In this document: positions 30,349 through 39,073 of the stretch, one piece after another
Layout of the letters: every line of letters starts with the position of its first letter
Position numbering within the stretch: the first letter of the stretch is position 1
Assembly (NCBI GenBank): GCA_964518305.1
Contig: CAZFDK010000002.1
Coordinates: forward strand, 1-64,000
Length of the DNA: 64,000 nt
Origin: Caribbeanibacter sp964518305
GTDB lineage: Bacteria > Gemmatimonadota > Gemmatimonadetes > Palauibacterales > Palauibacteraceae
Direction of reading: 5' to 3'
Program-made: the position numbers and the translations under genes
The notes under the pieces: model-generated
The model's database searches: none
Seen by the model: only the letters and a program-made list of their open reading frames with translations
Told to the model about the DNA's origin: nothing

Positions 30349-30846
30349 ATGGCAGACCCACTGGTGGGCGTGATCATGGGCTCGGACTCCGACTGGGACA
30401 CCATGCGCCACGCCGTCGAGACGCTGGAGCAGATGGACGTCCCGTACGAGAAGCGCGTGGTGTCGGCACATCGCACGCCGGATCTCATGTACGAGTACGC
30501 GGAGAAGGCAGAGGAACGGGGGCTCGAGGTCATCATCGCCGGGGCCGGGGCGGCCGCTCACCTGCCGGGCATGACCGCCTCCAAGACCACGGTTCCGGTC
30601 CTCGGCGTGCCGGTGAAGTCCCGCGTGCTGAACGGGGTCGACTCCCTGCTCTCCATCGTCCAGATGCCCCGGGGCGTGCCGGTGGGCACCCTGGCCATCG
30701 GACGGAGCGGCGCCGTGAACGCGGCCCTCATGGCCACCTCGATCCTGGGCAACAAGCACCCGCGCTTCCGCGAGGCGCTGCGGGAGTTCCGGGACGAGCG
30801 TGAACAGAAGGTCCTCGCCAACCCCGACCCCGCGAGCGGCGACTGA
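30349..30846 (+). CDS. purE: N5-carboxyaminoimidazole ribonucleotide mutase PurE
   Basis: Class I PurE, 165 residues, which converts N5-CAIR to CAIR in purine synthesis together with PurK. Signature residues: GSDSDW (10-16), SAHRTPD with the catalytic His, AGAGAAAHLPGM, and GVPVKSRVLNGVDSLLSIVQMP. The ATG at 30349 is preceded by GAGAGGTG. purK follows 64 bp downstream. Confidence 0.97.
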   Translation: MADPLVGVIMGSDSDWDTMRHAVETLEQMDVPYEKRVVSAHRTPDLMYEYAEKAEERGLEVIIAGAGAAAHLPGMTASKTTVPVLGVPVKSRVLNGVDSLLSIVQMPRGVPVGTLAIGRSGAVNAALMATSILGNKHPRFREALREFRDEREQKVLANPDPASGD

Positions 30847-30910
30847 GCCGTTTCGCTGACCTCTCGACCCGATCGCCCGACGCGCCACCACACACACGAA
30901 GACGGAGTCG

Positions 30911-32074
30911 ATGAACGACTACGACCAGGACGACGACCAGGATCCCGTGCAGACCACGGTCGGCATTCTCGGCGGCGGGCAGCTCGGCCGCATGCTCTCG
31001 CTGGCCGGCTACCCGCTGGGCATGCGCTTTCGGCACCTGGACCCCAAGCCGGGCGCCCCGACCTCGTCGCTGGACGACCAGGTCCAGGCCGACTACGACG
31101 ACCCCGAGGCCCTGGACGAGTTCGCCCGCGGCGTGGACGTGGTGACCTATGAGTTCGAGAACGTGCCCGTGGAGTCGGCTCGCCGCCTGCAGGAGCACGT
31201 CGACGTCTTTCCGCCCCCGGAAGCCCTGGAGGTGGCCCAGGACCGCCTGCCGGAGAAGGAGTTCTTCGGCGAGCTGGGCATGGAGACCGCCCCGTACCGG
31301 CGGGTGGACAGCCGGGACGACCTGAACGCGGCGCTGGCCAACCTCGGGCCGCCCGCGGTGCTCAAGACGCGCCGTGGCGGCTACGACGGCAAGGGCCAGC
31401 GGATCATCGAGACCGGCGCCGACGTGGAGGAGGCATGGGACGAGCTGGGCGGCCAGCCGCTGCTGCTCGAGGGCTTCGTGGCCTACGACCGCGAGGTGTC
31501 GATGCTCGGCGTCCGGGCCCGCGACGGGGAGACGGCCTTCTATTCGCTGGTGGAGAACCACCACGTTCAGGGCATCCTCTACGCCTCCCACGCCCCGGCA
31601 CCCGAGACGAAGCCCGAGGTGCAGGAGAAGGCGGAGGAGTACTCCCGGCGCGCCCTGGAGGCCCTGGACTACGTGGGCGTCCTGGCCATCGAGTTCTTCC
31701 AGGTGGGGGACCGGCTGCTCGCCAACGAGATGGCCCCCCGGGTGCACAACTCCGGCCACTGGTCCATCGAAGGTGCCGAGGCCAGCCAGTTCGAGAACCA
31801 CATGCGGGCCGTGGCCGGGCTTCCCCTGGGCCTCACCGACCCGGTCGGACACTCGGCTCTGGTGAACGTGCTGGGCACGATCCCTGAGATTCCCTCCGTG
31901 CTGGAGATACCGGGTGCCCACCTGCACCTGTACGAGAAGTCGCCGCGTCCGCGGCGGAAGCTGGGTCACGTGACCGTGCGGTGCGACGACGAGCGCGAGG
32001 CCGCCGATCGGGTCAAGCGCCTGCACGCCGTGCTCAAGGCGGAGGAGGAGGCCCGGAAGTCCGCGGCGAACTGA
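30911..32074 (+). CDS. purK: 5-(carboxyamino)imidazole ribonucleotide synthase PurK
   Basis: ATP-grasp enzyme of 387 residues that carboxylates AIR to N5-CAIR. GILGGGQLGRM near the N-terminus, YEFENVP, the ATP-grasp loop KTRRGGYDGKGQ, the Mg-binding Glu residues in VGVLAIEFF and NEMAPRVHNSGHW all fit. GGAG precedes the ATG. Its pairing with PurE class I confirms the two-step bacterial route. An acidic Asp/Gln-rich N-terminal extension of about 14 residues is present. Confidence 0.97.
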   Translation: MNDYDQDDDQDPVQTTVGILGGGQLGRMLSLAGYPLGMRFRHLDPKPGAPTSSLDDQVQADYDDPEALDEFARGVDVVTYEFENVPVESARRLQEHVDVFPPPEALEVAQDRLPEKEFFGELGMETAPYRRVDSRDDLNAALANLGPPAVLKTRRGGYDGKGQRIIETGADVEEAWDELGGQPLLLEGFVAYDREVSMLGVRARDGETAFYSLVENHHVQGILYASHAPAPETKPEVQEKAEEYSRRALEALDYVGVLAIEFFQVGDRLLANEMAPRVHNSGHWSIEGAEASQFENHMRAVAGLPLGLTDPVGHSALVNVLGTIPEIPSVLEIPGAHLHLYEKSPRPRRKLGHVTVRCDDEREAADRVKRLHAVLKAEEEARKSAAN

Positions 32075-32201
32075 GAAGGGGCTCAGGACGCTCGGGGCGA
32101 ACTCAGAAGAGGCCGAGAAGCGGTTGGAGAGCAGCTCGAGGCCCGCCGCCCGAGTTTCCTGAGTTTCGAGAGTCCGGGAGGGAGCCAGAGCCGGCGCGAA
32201 G

Positions 32202-32792
32202 TCAGATCAGGGCTCGCAGCACGAAGGGGAGCAGCACGAGGAGCGTCCCCGCCTCCGCCCGGACGGCCGGCGCCAGATGCCCCTCGTTCACGAGCTCCAG
32301 CGGACCCGACTCGAGCCTCGGCCTCCACCGTGGGACGCGATGCCGGTACCGGCGGTATGCCTTCCCGAACTTCTCCTCCAGGTGCCCCTCCTCGAACCGG
32401 ACCGCCGGCGCGTACACGGCGGCGCACCAGGCGGCGGTGGCGGCGGCCAGCCAGAGGCGCCCGGTGGTGGCGACGGCCCCGGCGCAGAGGAGGATCGTCC
32501 CCAGGTAGACCGGGTTCCGGAGTCGCCGGTAAGGACCCGTGGTGGCCAGGGAGTGCGCCCCGTCCAGCCGGTAGCGCACGTGCTCCTGGGCCCATACCCG
32601 CAGACCGGCCCCGATGGCGAAGAGCCCCACCCCGCTGATCCACCTCCACGCGCCGGTCCCCTCGCCGCCCAGCACGAGGGCGACGAGCAGCGGAGGTGCC
32701 AGCAGCGGGCCGCGGTACCGGTACACCAGCTCGTCCAGGCCCGCCGCGGGCCGGGCCGCGTCCTCTTCTCCGGCCTCCCCGGACGCTCTCAC
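32202..32792 (-). CDS. Isoprenylcysteine carboxyl methyltransferase-family membrane protein
   Basis: Integral membrane methyltransferase-like protein, 196 residues, with four or five hydrophobic segments. The family motif is clear: LATTGPYRRLRNPVYLG followed by EEGHLEEKFGKAYRRYRHRVPRW, the SAM-binding C-terminal signature of ICMT/PEMT-like enzymes. Bacterial members probably methylate small or lipid molecules; the substrate is unknown. The GTG at 32792 is used. It lies 28 bp downstream of the SufR-like regulator gene on the same strand, so the two may be cotranscribed. Confidence 0.78.
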   Translation of the reverse strand: MRASGEAGEEDAARPAAGLDELVYRYRGPLLAPPLLVALVLGGEGTGAWRWISGVGLFAIGAGLRVWAQEHVRYRLDGAHSLATTGPYRRLRNPVYLGTILLCAGAVATTGRLWLAAATAAWCAAVYAPAVRFEEGHLEEKFGKAYRRYRHRVPRWRPRLESGPLELVNEGHLAPAVRAEAGTLLVLLPFVLRALI

Positions 32793-32820
32793 CGGGTCCC
32801 CCGCCTGTCCCGGGCGGCCC

Positions 32821-33513
32821 TCACTCGTCGAGGGGGATCCGGTACGTGCAGCTGTGGTCGCCCTCGGGCATCCACGCCTCGCGGCTGAGGTCCTGGCCCA
32901 GGAGCTCCTCCACGAACTCGATCTCCGCGCGGCACGGGAGTCGGGAGGCAGCCACCAGGTCCTTCAGTGGACAGTGGCACAGCCGGAGCAGGAGCGCGCC
33001 GACCTCCTCCTCCGATCCGCGCGCCTCACCGTCGGTCGCCTCGACCTCCTCCACCTCGGCCATGAAACCCTGATCGGAGAGGATCCGGGCCACCTCCCGC
33101 ACCCGCTCCCTGCCCTCAAGCCCCTCGAGGCGGCTCGCCGCATCGGATCGCTGCTCGCCGATCCGACGCTCGAAGAACTCCTCCAGCACGTTCTCGCGTC
33201 CGGACTCCACCAGATGGGTGGCCAACTCGCCCAGCAGGACCCCCTCCCGGTGGGGGAAGAGGGCCTCGCCCCGGTCGCTGAGCCCGTAGACGATACGGGG
33301 CCGGCCGGGGCCGTTCCGGCGTCGGCCCACCCGTTCCACGAGCCCGCGGGCGGTGAGGGCGTTGAGATGCTCCCGAACCGTCTCCGTCGCCAGATCCACA
33401 ACGTCCGCCACGTCGGCCAGGGTCGCCTCGCCCCGCCGCTTCAGCTCCACCAGCAGGCTCCGCTGGCTCTCGCCCAGGCCCGGGGCGCCGAAATCGTCGG
33501 GAAACTCGGTCAT
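32821..33513 (-). CDS. SufR-like winged-helix regulator with predicted Fe-S ligands
   Basis: Transcription regulator of 230 residues. The N-terminal winged helix (residues about 15-75: SQRSLLVELKRRGEATLADVADVVDLATETVREHLNAL read in parts, then RRRNGPGRPRIVYGLS) is of ArsR/SufR type. A central dimerisation region follows. The C-terminal part has the cysteine pattern LCHCPLKDL, LPCRAEIEF and GDHSCTYRI, which in SufR (COG2345) ligates a 4Fe-4S cluster sensing iron, redox state or NO. It faces a divergent transcript across a palindrome at 33572-33583 and probably regulates it (inference). Confidence 0.75.
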   Translation of the reverse strand: MTEFPDDFGAPGLGESQRSLLVELKRRGEATLADVADVVDLATETVREHLNALTARGLVERVGRRRNGPGRPRIVYGLSDRGEALFPHREGVLLGELATHLVESGRENVLEEFFERRIGEQRSDAASRLEGLEGRERVREVARILSDQGFMAEVEEVEATDGEARGSEEEVGALLLRLCHCPLKDLVAASRLPCRAEIEFVEELLGQDLSREAWMPEGDHSCTYRIPLDE

Positions 33514-33839
33514 GACGGCCCGAAAGGTACGGCCGCCCTGGCCGATATCAAGTTTTCTTGGCTACAACCACGTCAACATTGACAATAGCCGTCTGCGGGC
33601 CGTACGCTTGGGCGGCCGGCCCCCGTACGGGCGGAATCGGCCCCGACCTCGCGGACGGCCGAGTCCGGGGCGGTCCGCCGCTCCCGCACCTCCGAGTCCC
33701 CACGACCGAGGACACCGACGATGCCGAGAGCCACCGACTCCATCGATCCCGAGCAGACCACCGTCCACGAGGCAGCCGGGGCGTCCGAACAGCCCGACCG
33801 ATCCGGCCGGTCCGATCCGGCGCGGGACGGCACCGCGGC
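33514..33839. other. Divergent regulatory region with a possible small ORF
   Basis: 326 bp between the SufR-like gene and the membrane-protein gene. The AT-richest part (33545-33590) holds the palindrome GTCAA-CA-TTGAC (33572-33583), a TTGACA hexamer (33579-33584) and TACGCTTG (33603-33610). A 40-codon ORF occupies 33721-33843. Confidence 0.5.
33572..33583. promoter_or_regulatory. Candidate operator palindrome for the SufR-like regulator
   Basis: Perfect inverted repeat GTCAA-CA-TTGAC, overlapping a TTGACA -35-like hexamer on the plus strand and a TTGACG on the minus strand. A repressor bound here could control both divergent genes. Confidence 0.5.
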
Positions 33840-33843
33840 GTGA
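33721..33843 (+). CDS. Possible small protein coupled to the downstream membrane protein
   Basis: A 40-residue ORF (starts MPRATDSIDPEQTT, hydrophilic, Asp/Arg/Ser-rich). GAGGA lies eight bases before its ATG. Its TGA overlaps a GTG that opens the next frame (GTGA), the arrangement used for translational coupling. No family is recognised, and it may be only a leader peptide. Confidence 0.3.
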   Translation: MPRATDSIDPEQTTVHEAAGASEQPDRSGRSDPARDGTAA

Positions 33844-35183
33844 GAGCGGTCCCTCCCTCCGGGGGCGCGGCCGAGATGGCGCCCCCCTTCCGCCTGCCCG
33901 GGCAGCACTTCGCGGCGGCGCTCCTCTTCCTGGCCCTCGGCGCCGCCGGCCTCTTCGCGGCAGCTCCCCGGGCCGCCGACGGCGGCTTCGCCGCCCTGCC
34001 CGTGGTCGGCGTGGTCCACCTCTTCACCCTGGGTTGGATCACCACCAGCATCATGGGCGCCCTCTACCAGCTCCTGCCGGTGGCGCTGGGGGCCCCGATC
34101 CGCTCGGAGACGCTGGCCCACGCCGCCTTCTGGCTCTACGTGCCGGGGGTGGCGGCTCTCGTCGGCGGGCTCTGGCTCGGCCGCACTCTCGTGGCCTTCG
34201 CCGGCGCCGCGGCCGCCGGGACCGGCCTCCTGCTCTTCCTCGGCAACCTGGCCGCCACCCTCCCCGCCGCCCGGAAACGCGACTTCACGTGGTGGTGCCT
34301 GGCGGGGGCGGGCCTCTTCCTGTTGACGTCCCTGGTCCTCGGCGTCCTGCTGGCAGCCAACCTCCGGTGGGGCCTCCTGGGCGGCCGCTTCCTCGTGGTG
34401 GGCCTCCACATGCACATCGCCGCCGGCGGCTGGGTGCTGATGACCATGATCGGCGTCTCCGACCGGCTCATGCCCATGTTCCTCCTGAGCCCCGGTGCCC
34501 CGGAGCTCCCGGGGCGGCTGGCCGCCGGGCTCGTGGCCGCCGGGGTGACGCTGCTCGCCGTCATCCACCACCTGGTGCCCGTCTCCTGGCTGCCGATCGC
34601 AGGACTCCTGCTGGCCGCCGGCGCCGCGGCGTTCCTGGTGCAGAGCGCCCTGCACTACCGCTCCAGCCGGAAGCCCGAGCTGGACCCGGGCATGCGGCTC
34701 GTGGCCGTCTCCCTCTTCCTGCTGACCGGCACGGTGATCCTGGGGCCGCCCGCCATGATACGCGGCACGGCCGACCCGCGGCTGGCGGCGGCCTACACCG
34801 CCGTCCTGGTGGTCGGTGGGCTCGGCCTCTTCGTGGCGGGCCACTACTACCGCATCGTGCCCTTCCTGGTCTGGTACCACCGGTTCGGCCCCGTGGCCGC
34901 CGACCGGGACGTGCCCCGGGTCTCCGAGCTCTACGACCACCGGCTGGCCACCGCGGCCACGGTCCTCCTGGGGCTCGGCGCCGGCGGAATCACCGCCGCG
35001 ATCTGGTCGGGAACCGCGGGCGCCGCCCGGGCCGCGTCCGTGCTCTTCACCGGGGGCGTCGGAGTCCTGACCCTCCAGATGTGGCGGGTGGCCCGCAGCC
35101 GCCCGGCGCCCCTGCCGGACGGCGACGGGGCGGCGGCCGGGGACGGCCGCCAAGCGGAGGTCCCTTCCGGCCCGGGCGGGTGA
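33840..35183 (+). CDS. Polytopic histidine-rich membrane protein (NnrS / heme-copper oxidase subunit I-like)
   Basis: Membrane protein of about 447 residues with roughly twelve hydrophobic segments. Histidines fall inside or at the ends of helices (VVHLFTLGW, GLHMHIAAGGW, VIHHLVPV, GHYYRIVPFLVWYHRFG), a pattern expected for heme or metal ligation, as in NnrS and heme-copper oxidase subunit I relatives. Start is uncertain: GTG 33840 (overlapping the small ORF) or ATG 33876. The C-terminal tail is hydrophilic. It is followed within 4 bp by two DUF2249 genes and preceded by a divergent Fe-S-type regulator, which suggests a role in nitric oxide or respiratory stress. Function is inferred, not shown. 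Confidence 0.6.
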   Translation: MRAVPPSGGAAEMAPPFRLPGQHFAAALLFLALGAAGLFAAAPRAADGGFAALPVVGVVHLFTLGWITTSIMGALYQLLPVALGAPIRSETLAHAAFWLYVPGVAALVGGLWLGRTLVAFAGAAAAGTGLLLFLGNLAATLPAARKRDFTWWCLAGAGLFLLTSLVLGVLLAANLRWGLLGGRFLVVGLHMHIAAGGWVLMTMIGVSDRLMPMFLLSPGAPELPGRLAAGLVAAGVTLLAVIHHLVPVSWLPIAGLLLAAGAAAFLVQSALHYRSSRKPELDPGMRLVAVSLFLLTGTVILGPPAMIRGTADPRLAAAYTAVLVVGGLGLFVAGHYYRIVPFLVWYHRFGPVAADRDVPRVSELYDHRLATAATVLLGLGAGGITAAIWSGTAGAARAASVLFTGGVGVLTLQMWRVARSRPAPLPDGDGAAAGDGRQAEVPSGPGG

Positions 35184-35187
35184 TTCG

Positions 35188-35448
35188 ATGGTGGAATCGA
35201 GCAACGAGAACCGCGAGGCCGCGATCCGGGACCTGGACGTGCGGGATCAGCTGCGCCGCGACGAGGAGCCCTTCGGCCGCATCATGGGAGCCGCGGGCGA
35301 CCTGGACGAGGACAGCGTCCTCCGGGTCCGGGCCCTCTTCGAGCCCGAGCCCCTGTACGGGGTCCTCGGGAGCCGCGGCTTCGACCGCTGGACGGAGCAG
35401 CTGGGCGAGGAGGACTGGCGCGTCTGGGTCTACCGCCCGTCGAACTGA
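35188..35448 (+). CDS. DUF2249 protein, divergent copy
   Basis: An 86-residue soluble protein. The DUF2249 pattern is visible: DLDVRDQLRRDEEPFGRIM, then LFEPEPLYGVL and a closing EEDWRVWVYR. It lacks the usual ND-H-x-P metal/ligand segment of the family, which the next gene retains. The ATG at 35188 is four bases past the upstream stop, so it belongs to the same operon. Confidence 0.7.
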   Translation: MVESSNENREAAIRDLDVRDQLRRDEEPFGRIMGAAGDLDEDSVLRVRALFEPEPLYGVLGSRGFDRWTEQLGEEDWRVWVYRPSN

Positions 35449-35470
35449 ACACGAACCGAGGAGACGATCG

Positions 35471-35737
35471 ATGGATCACACGACGGTGGACGCCGCACAG
35501 GGCCCTTATCTCCTGGACGTGCGTCGCCTGGACGGCCCCGACAAGCATCCCACCATCCACGAGATGTTCGACGCCCTGGAGCCGGGCCAGGCGCTGACGA
35601 TCGTCAACGACCACCAGCCGAAGCCCCTCTTCTACGAGCTGAAGGCCGAGAGGGAGGAGAGCTTCGACGAGGAGAACTACCGCGCCTACGAGGCCGCCGA
35701 CCGGGTGTGGGTCGCCGTCCTGCCGCGGAAGGGCTGA
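35471..35737 (+). CDS. DUF2249 protein, canonical copy
   Basis: An 88-residue soluble protein with the family core LDVRRLDGPDKHPTIHEMFD, PGQALTIVNDHQPKPLFYEL and VWVAVLP. DUF2249 proteins recur beside NO reductases, hemerythrins and Rrf2-type NO regulators. The tandem pair differs in the ND-H-Q-P-KPL segment, suggesting a heteromeric or specialised pair (inference). GAGGAGACG precedes the ATG. Confidence 0.78.
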   Translation: MDHTTVDAAQGPYLLDVRRLDGPDKHPTIHEMFDALEPGQALTIVNDHQPKPLFYELKAEREESFDEENYRAYEAADRVWVAVLPRKG

Positions 35738-35908
35738 CGCCGTGATCCGTTTTCATGGCCGTCGCCCCCTCCGTAGGATTACCGGGATCCGGAGGATCGG
35801 AGAGGACCCCCCTCCGACCTCCTGAACGCCATCCAGCCCCGTTCGCGTCCGGCGATCCCCGGGCCATGGCTGGACCCTCCATGACTCGACCACGAAAGAC
35901 ACCTGACG

Positions 35909-36904
35909 ATGACCGACGACTGGAGCGCCCTGGCCGACAGTGTCCTGGACGGGAGTCTCCTGGAGCGGGAGGACGCCCTCCGGGTGGCGACGTCCCCGGA
36001 CGACGAGCTCCTCGCCGTGCTGAACGCCGCCTTCCGGGTCCGGCGCGAGCACCACGGGCGCGAGGTCCGGGTGCACGTGCTCCAGAACGCGAAGAGCGGT
36101 GTCTGCCCGGAGGACTGCTCCTTCTGCAGCCAGTCGCTCCACTTCGAGACGGAGGTGAGCCAGTACGGCATGCAGGGGGTGGAGGAGCTGGTGGACGGGG
36201 CCCGGGAGGCAAGCGAGATGGGCGCCGTCACCTACTGCATCGTCACCGCCACCCGGGGGCCGGCGAACTCCGAGGTGGAGACGGTCTGCGAGGCCACCCG
36301 TGCGATCAAGGACAGCTGGCCGCTGGACGTCTGCGCCTCGCTCGGCATCCTGAAGGACGGACAGGCCGAACGGCTCGCCGACGCCGGCGTCGACCGGTAC
36401 AACCACAACCTGGAGACCTCCCGCGACCACTTCTCCGAGATCGTGAGCACCCACGACTGGGAGGATCGGGTGGAGACGGTGAAGCGCGCCAAGGAAGCCG
36501 GGATGGAGGCGTGCTGCGGCGGCATCGTGGGCATGCGGGAATCGGCCGAGGACCGGGTCGACCTGGCGCTCTCGCTGCGTGAGATCGGCGTCGAGTCCGT
36601 GCCGGTGAACCTGCTGAACCCGCGGTCCGACACACCGCTGGCCGACACGCCGAAGCTCACCGCGCAGGAGGCGCTCAGGACCCTCGCCATGTTCCGGCTG
36701 GTCCACCCGGAGGCCGACGTGCGGATCGCCGGCGGACGGGAGGAGGTCCTTCGTCAGATGCAGCCCATGGCCCTCTATCCCGCCAACTCGCTCTTCACCG
36801 ACGGCTACCTTACCACGCCCGGCCAGGAGGACTCCGAGGACCACCGCATGATCCGCCAGGCCGGCTTCGAGCCAGCCGTGGCCGGAGCCGGGGTCGGGGC
36901 CTGA
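35909..36904 (+). CDS. bioB: Biotin synthase BioB
   Basis: Radical-SAM enzyme, 331 residues, which inserts sulfur into dethiobiotin. The radical-SAM cluster motif CPEDCSFCSQS (about residue 65), YNHNLETS and the conserved NLLNPRSDTPL and RIAGGREE region, with the Arg near the 2Fe-2S cluster, are all present. It heads bioBADF. No BirA-type operator is visible in the 171 bp upstream. Confidence 0.97.
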   Translation: MTDDWSALADSVLDGSLLEREDALRVATSPDDELLAVLNAAFRVRREHHGREVRVHVLQNAKSGVCPEDCSFCSQSLHFETEVSQYGMQGVEELVDGAREASEMGAVTYCIVTATRGPANSEVETVCEATRAIKDSWPLDVCASLGILKDGQAERLADAGVDRYNHNLETSRDHFSEIVSTHDWEDRVETVKRAKEAGMEACCGGIVGMRESAEDRVDLALSLREIGVESVPVNLLNPRSDTPLADTPKLTAQEALRTLAMFRLVHPEADVRIAGGREEVLRQMQPMALYPANSLFTDGYLTTPGQEDSEDHRMIRQAGFEPAVAGAGVGA

Positions 36905-36995
36905 CCCGGACGAGGACGAGGACGAGCGCGAACCCCGAGCCCCGGCGGCCTCCAGCATCCCCCGACGGGCGCCAGCGGGAACCGGAGCCAGCACC

Positions 36996-38393
36996 ATGGA
37001 GCCCACCACCGACCTCGAGACCCTCGAGCGCTGGGACGACGAGCACCTCTGGCACCCGTTCACACCCCAGTCGGTCTATCGGGAGGAGGATCCGCTCACC
37101 GTGGTGGGCGGCGACGGCAACTACCTCATCGACGCGGAGGGCGACCGCTACCTCGACGGCGTGGCCTCCATCTGGTGCAACGCCTTCGGCCACCGCCGGG
37201 AGGAGATCGACCGCGCGGTGCGGGAGCAGCTGGACCGGGTGGCCCACGCCACCCTCCTCGGCAACGCCAACGACCGGGCCATCGAGCTGGCCCACCGGCT
37301 GGCGGAGGTCGCGCCCGGCGGGCTGGACAGGGTCTTCTTCAGCGACGACGGCTCCACCTCCGCCGAGGTGGCCGTGAAGATGGCCCTCCAGTACTGGCAG
37401 CAGGCCGACGGCGGGGCCGAGGACCGGAGGACGAAGTTCCTCTCCTTCGCCGAGGCCTACCACGGCGACACCACGGGGTCGGTCTCCCTCGGGGGCATCG
37501 ACCTCTTCCACCAGCGGTTCCGTCCCCTGCTCTTCGACGTGATCCGGGCGCCCTCGCCCCACTTCTTCCGCCGTCCGGAGGGGCAGTCGCGGGAGGAGGC
37601 CCGGGACGCCTTCGTCGCGGAGTTCGACCGTCTGATCGACGACCACGGCGACGAGCTGGCCGCCGTCGTGACCGAGCCCGGCATGCAGGCGGCCGGCGGG
37701 ATGATCCGCTTTCCCGACGGCTTCCTCCGGCACGTCCGGGAGCGGACGCGGGAGTGCGGCGCGCTGCTGATCGTGGACGAGGTGGCCATGGGCATGGGCC
37801 GCTCCACCCGGATGTTCGCCTGCCAGCGCGAGGGCGTCGTCCCCGACTTCATGTGCGTGGCGAAGGCCCTCACCGGCGGCTACCTGCCGGTGGCGGCGAC
37901 CCTGACCACCGACCGGGTCTACGAGGCCTTCCTGGGCCCGCCCGAGGAGGGCCGCACCTTCTTCCACGGGCACACCTACACCGGGAACCCCCTGGGCTGC
38001 GCCGCCGCGCTGGCCACCCTGGACATCTTCGAGGAGGACGACGTCCTGGACCGGCTGCCCGCCCTGGCCGAACGCCTCTCGGACGAGCTGTCCCGGCTGG
38101 AGGGCCTCACCGGGCCGGACGGCGCCGGCGTGGGCGAGGTGCGCCAGTACGGCCTGGCCGCCGGCGCCGAGCTGGCCGCCGACGTGGAGTCGCGCGAGCC
38201 GTTCCCGGCCGGCGAGCGCATGGGTCACGCGGTCTGTCGCCGCGCCCGGCAGGAGGGCGTCTTCCTCCGCCCCATCGGCGACGTGCTCATCTTCATGCCG
38301 CCTCTCTCGATCACCGGCGACGAGATCGAGCGGATCGTGGACGCCGTGGAGGTCGGGATCCGGGAGGAGGTCTTCGGGAGGACGGCCGCGTGA
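36996..38393 (+). CDS. bioA: Adenosylmethionine-8-amino-7-oxononanoate aminotransferase BioA
   Basis: PLP aminotransferase of 465 residues that makes 7,8-diaminopelargonate. N-terminal HLWHPFTPQ, FFSDDGSTSAEVAVKMA, AYHGDTTGSVSLGG, VDEVAMGMGR and the PLP Lys in CVAKALTGGYLP are present. The protein is slightly long, with extra acidic residues. The stop overlaps the bioD GTG (GTGA). Confidence 0.96.
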   Translation: MEPTTDLETLERWDDEHLWHPFTPQSVYREEDPLTVVGGDGNYLIDAEGDRYLDGVASIWCNAFGHRREEIDRAVREQLDRVAHATLLGNANDRAIELAHRLAEVAPGGLDRVFFSDDGSTSAEVAVKMALQYWQQADGGAEDRRTKFLSFAEAYHGDTTGSVSLGGIDLFHQRFRPLLFDVIRAPSPHFFRRPEGQSREEARDAFVAEFDRLIDDHGDELAAVVTEPGMQAAGGMIRFPDGFLRHVRERTRECGALLIVDEVAMGMGRSTRMFACQREGVVPDFMCVAKALTGGYLPVAATLTTDRVYEAFLGPPEEGRTFFHGHTYTGNPLGCAAALATLDIFEEDDVLDRLPALAERLSDELSRLEGLTGPDGAGVGEVRQYGLAAGAELAADVESREPFPAGERMGHAVCRRARQEGVFLRPIGDVLIFMPPLSITGDEIERIVDAVEVGIREEVFGRTAA

Positions 38394-39073
38394 GGGACAC
38401 GAGCCGCCGGGTCGTCGTCACCGGGACCGGCACCGAGATCGGAAAGACGGTGGTGGCCTGCGGCCTGGCCCGGGCGCTCTCGGACCGTGGGCTGGAGGTC
38501 CGGGCGGTGAAGCCCGTGGAGTCGGGGACGGCCGAGACGGAGCGGGACCGGGAGGACGGGGTGCTGCTGGCCCGGGCGGCCCGCCAGGAGGAACCGTCCG
38601 AGGCGCTGGTCCGGCTCCGGGCGCCCCTGGCCCCGCCGGTGGCCGCCGACCGGGAGGGCGCCCGGCTCTCCATGGACCGCTGGGTGGACCGAATCGAGGC
38701 GATCGGCGGCGGCACCGATCTGACGCTGGTGGAGGGCGCCGGGGGCGTCCTCTCGCCGCTGACCTGGGACGCCACGGCCCGGGAGCTGGCCGCCGCGCTC
38801 GACGCCCCGGCCCTGGTCGTGGCGCCGGACCGGCTCGGCTGCCTCACCCACACCCTCACGGCCCTGGAGTCGCTCCGGGCCGGCGGCGTCGAGCCCCTGG
38901 GCGTGGTCTACAGCGCCCCCCCGGAACGCGACGCCTCCACCGGAAGCAACCCGGAGACCCTCGCCCGATTCTCACAGGTTGACAGGGTCGCCCGGCTGGA
39001 GCGCGTGGCCGACTTCCGGGAGGCCGCCGGGGAACTGGGCGAGGTGGCCGACTGGACGGGGCTCCTGCGATGA
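38390..39073 (+). CDS. bioD: ATP-dependent dethiobiotin synthetase BioD
   Basis: 227-residue ATPase that closes the ureido ring of biotin. P-loop-like GTGTEIGKTVVACGLARAL, the substrate Lys region AVKPVESG, and the Mg site VEGAGGVLSPLT are clear. It starts with GTG overlapping the bioA stop and its own stop overlaps the bioF ATG, so all three are translationally coupled. Confidence 0.95.
   Translation: MRDTSRRVVVTGTGTEIGKTVVACGLARALSDRGLEVRAVKPVESGTAETERDREDGVLLARAARQEEPSEALVRLRAPLAPPVAADREGARLSMDRWVDRIEAIGGGTDLTLVEGAGGVLSPLTWDATARELAAALDAPALVVAPDRLGCLTHTLTALESLRAGGVEPLGVVYSAPPERDASTGSNPETLARFSQVDRVARLERVADFREAAGELGEVADWTGLLR

Noticed and set aside
35738..35908. BirA or BioR operator upstream of bioB
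   Set aside because: No TTGTAAACC-type BirA half-sites or BioR palindrome could be seen.
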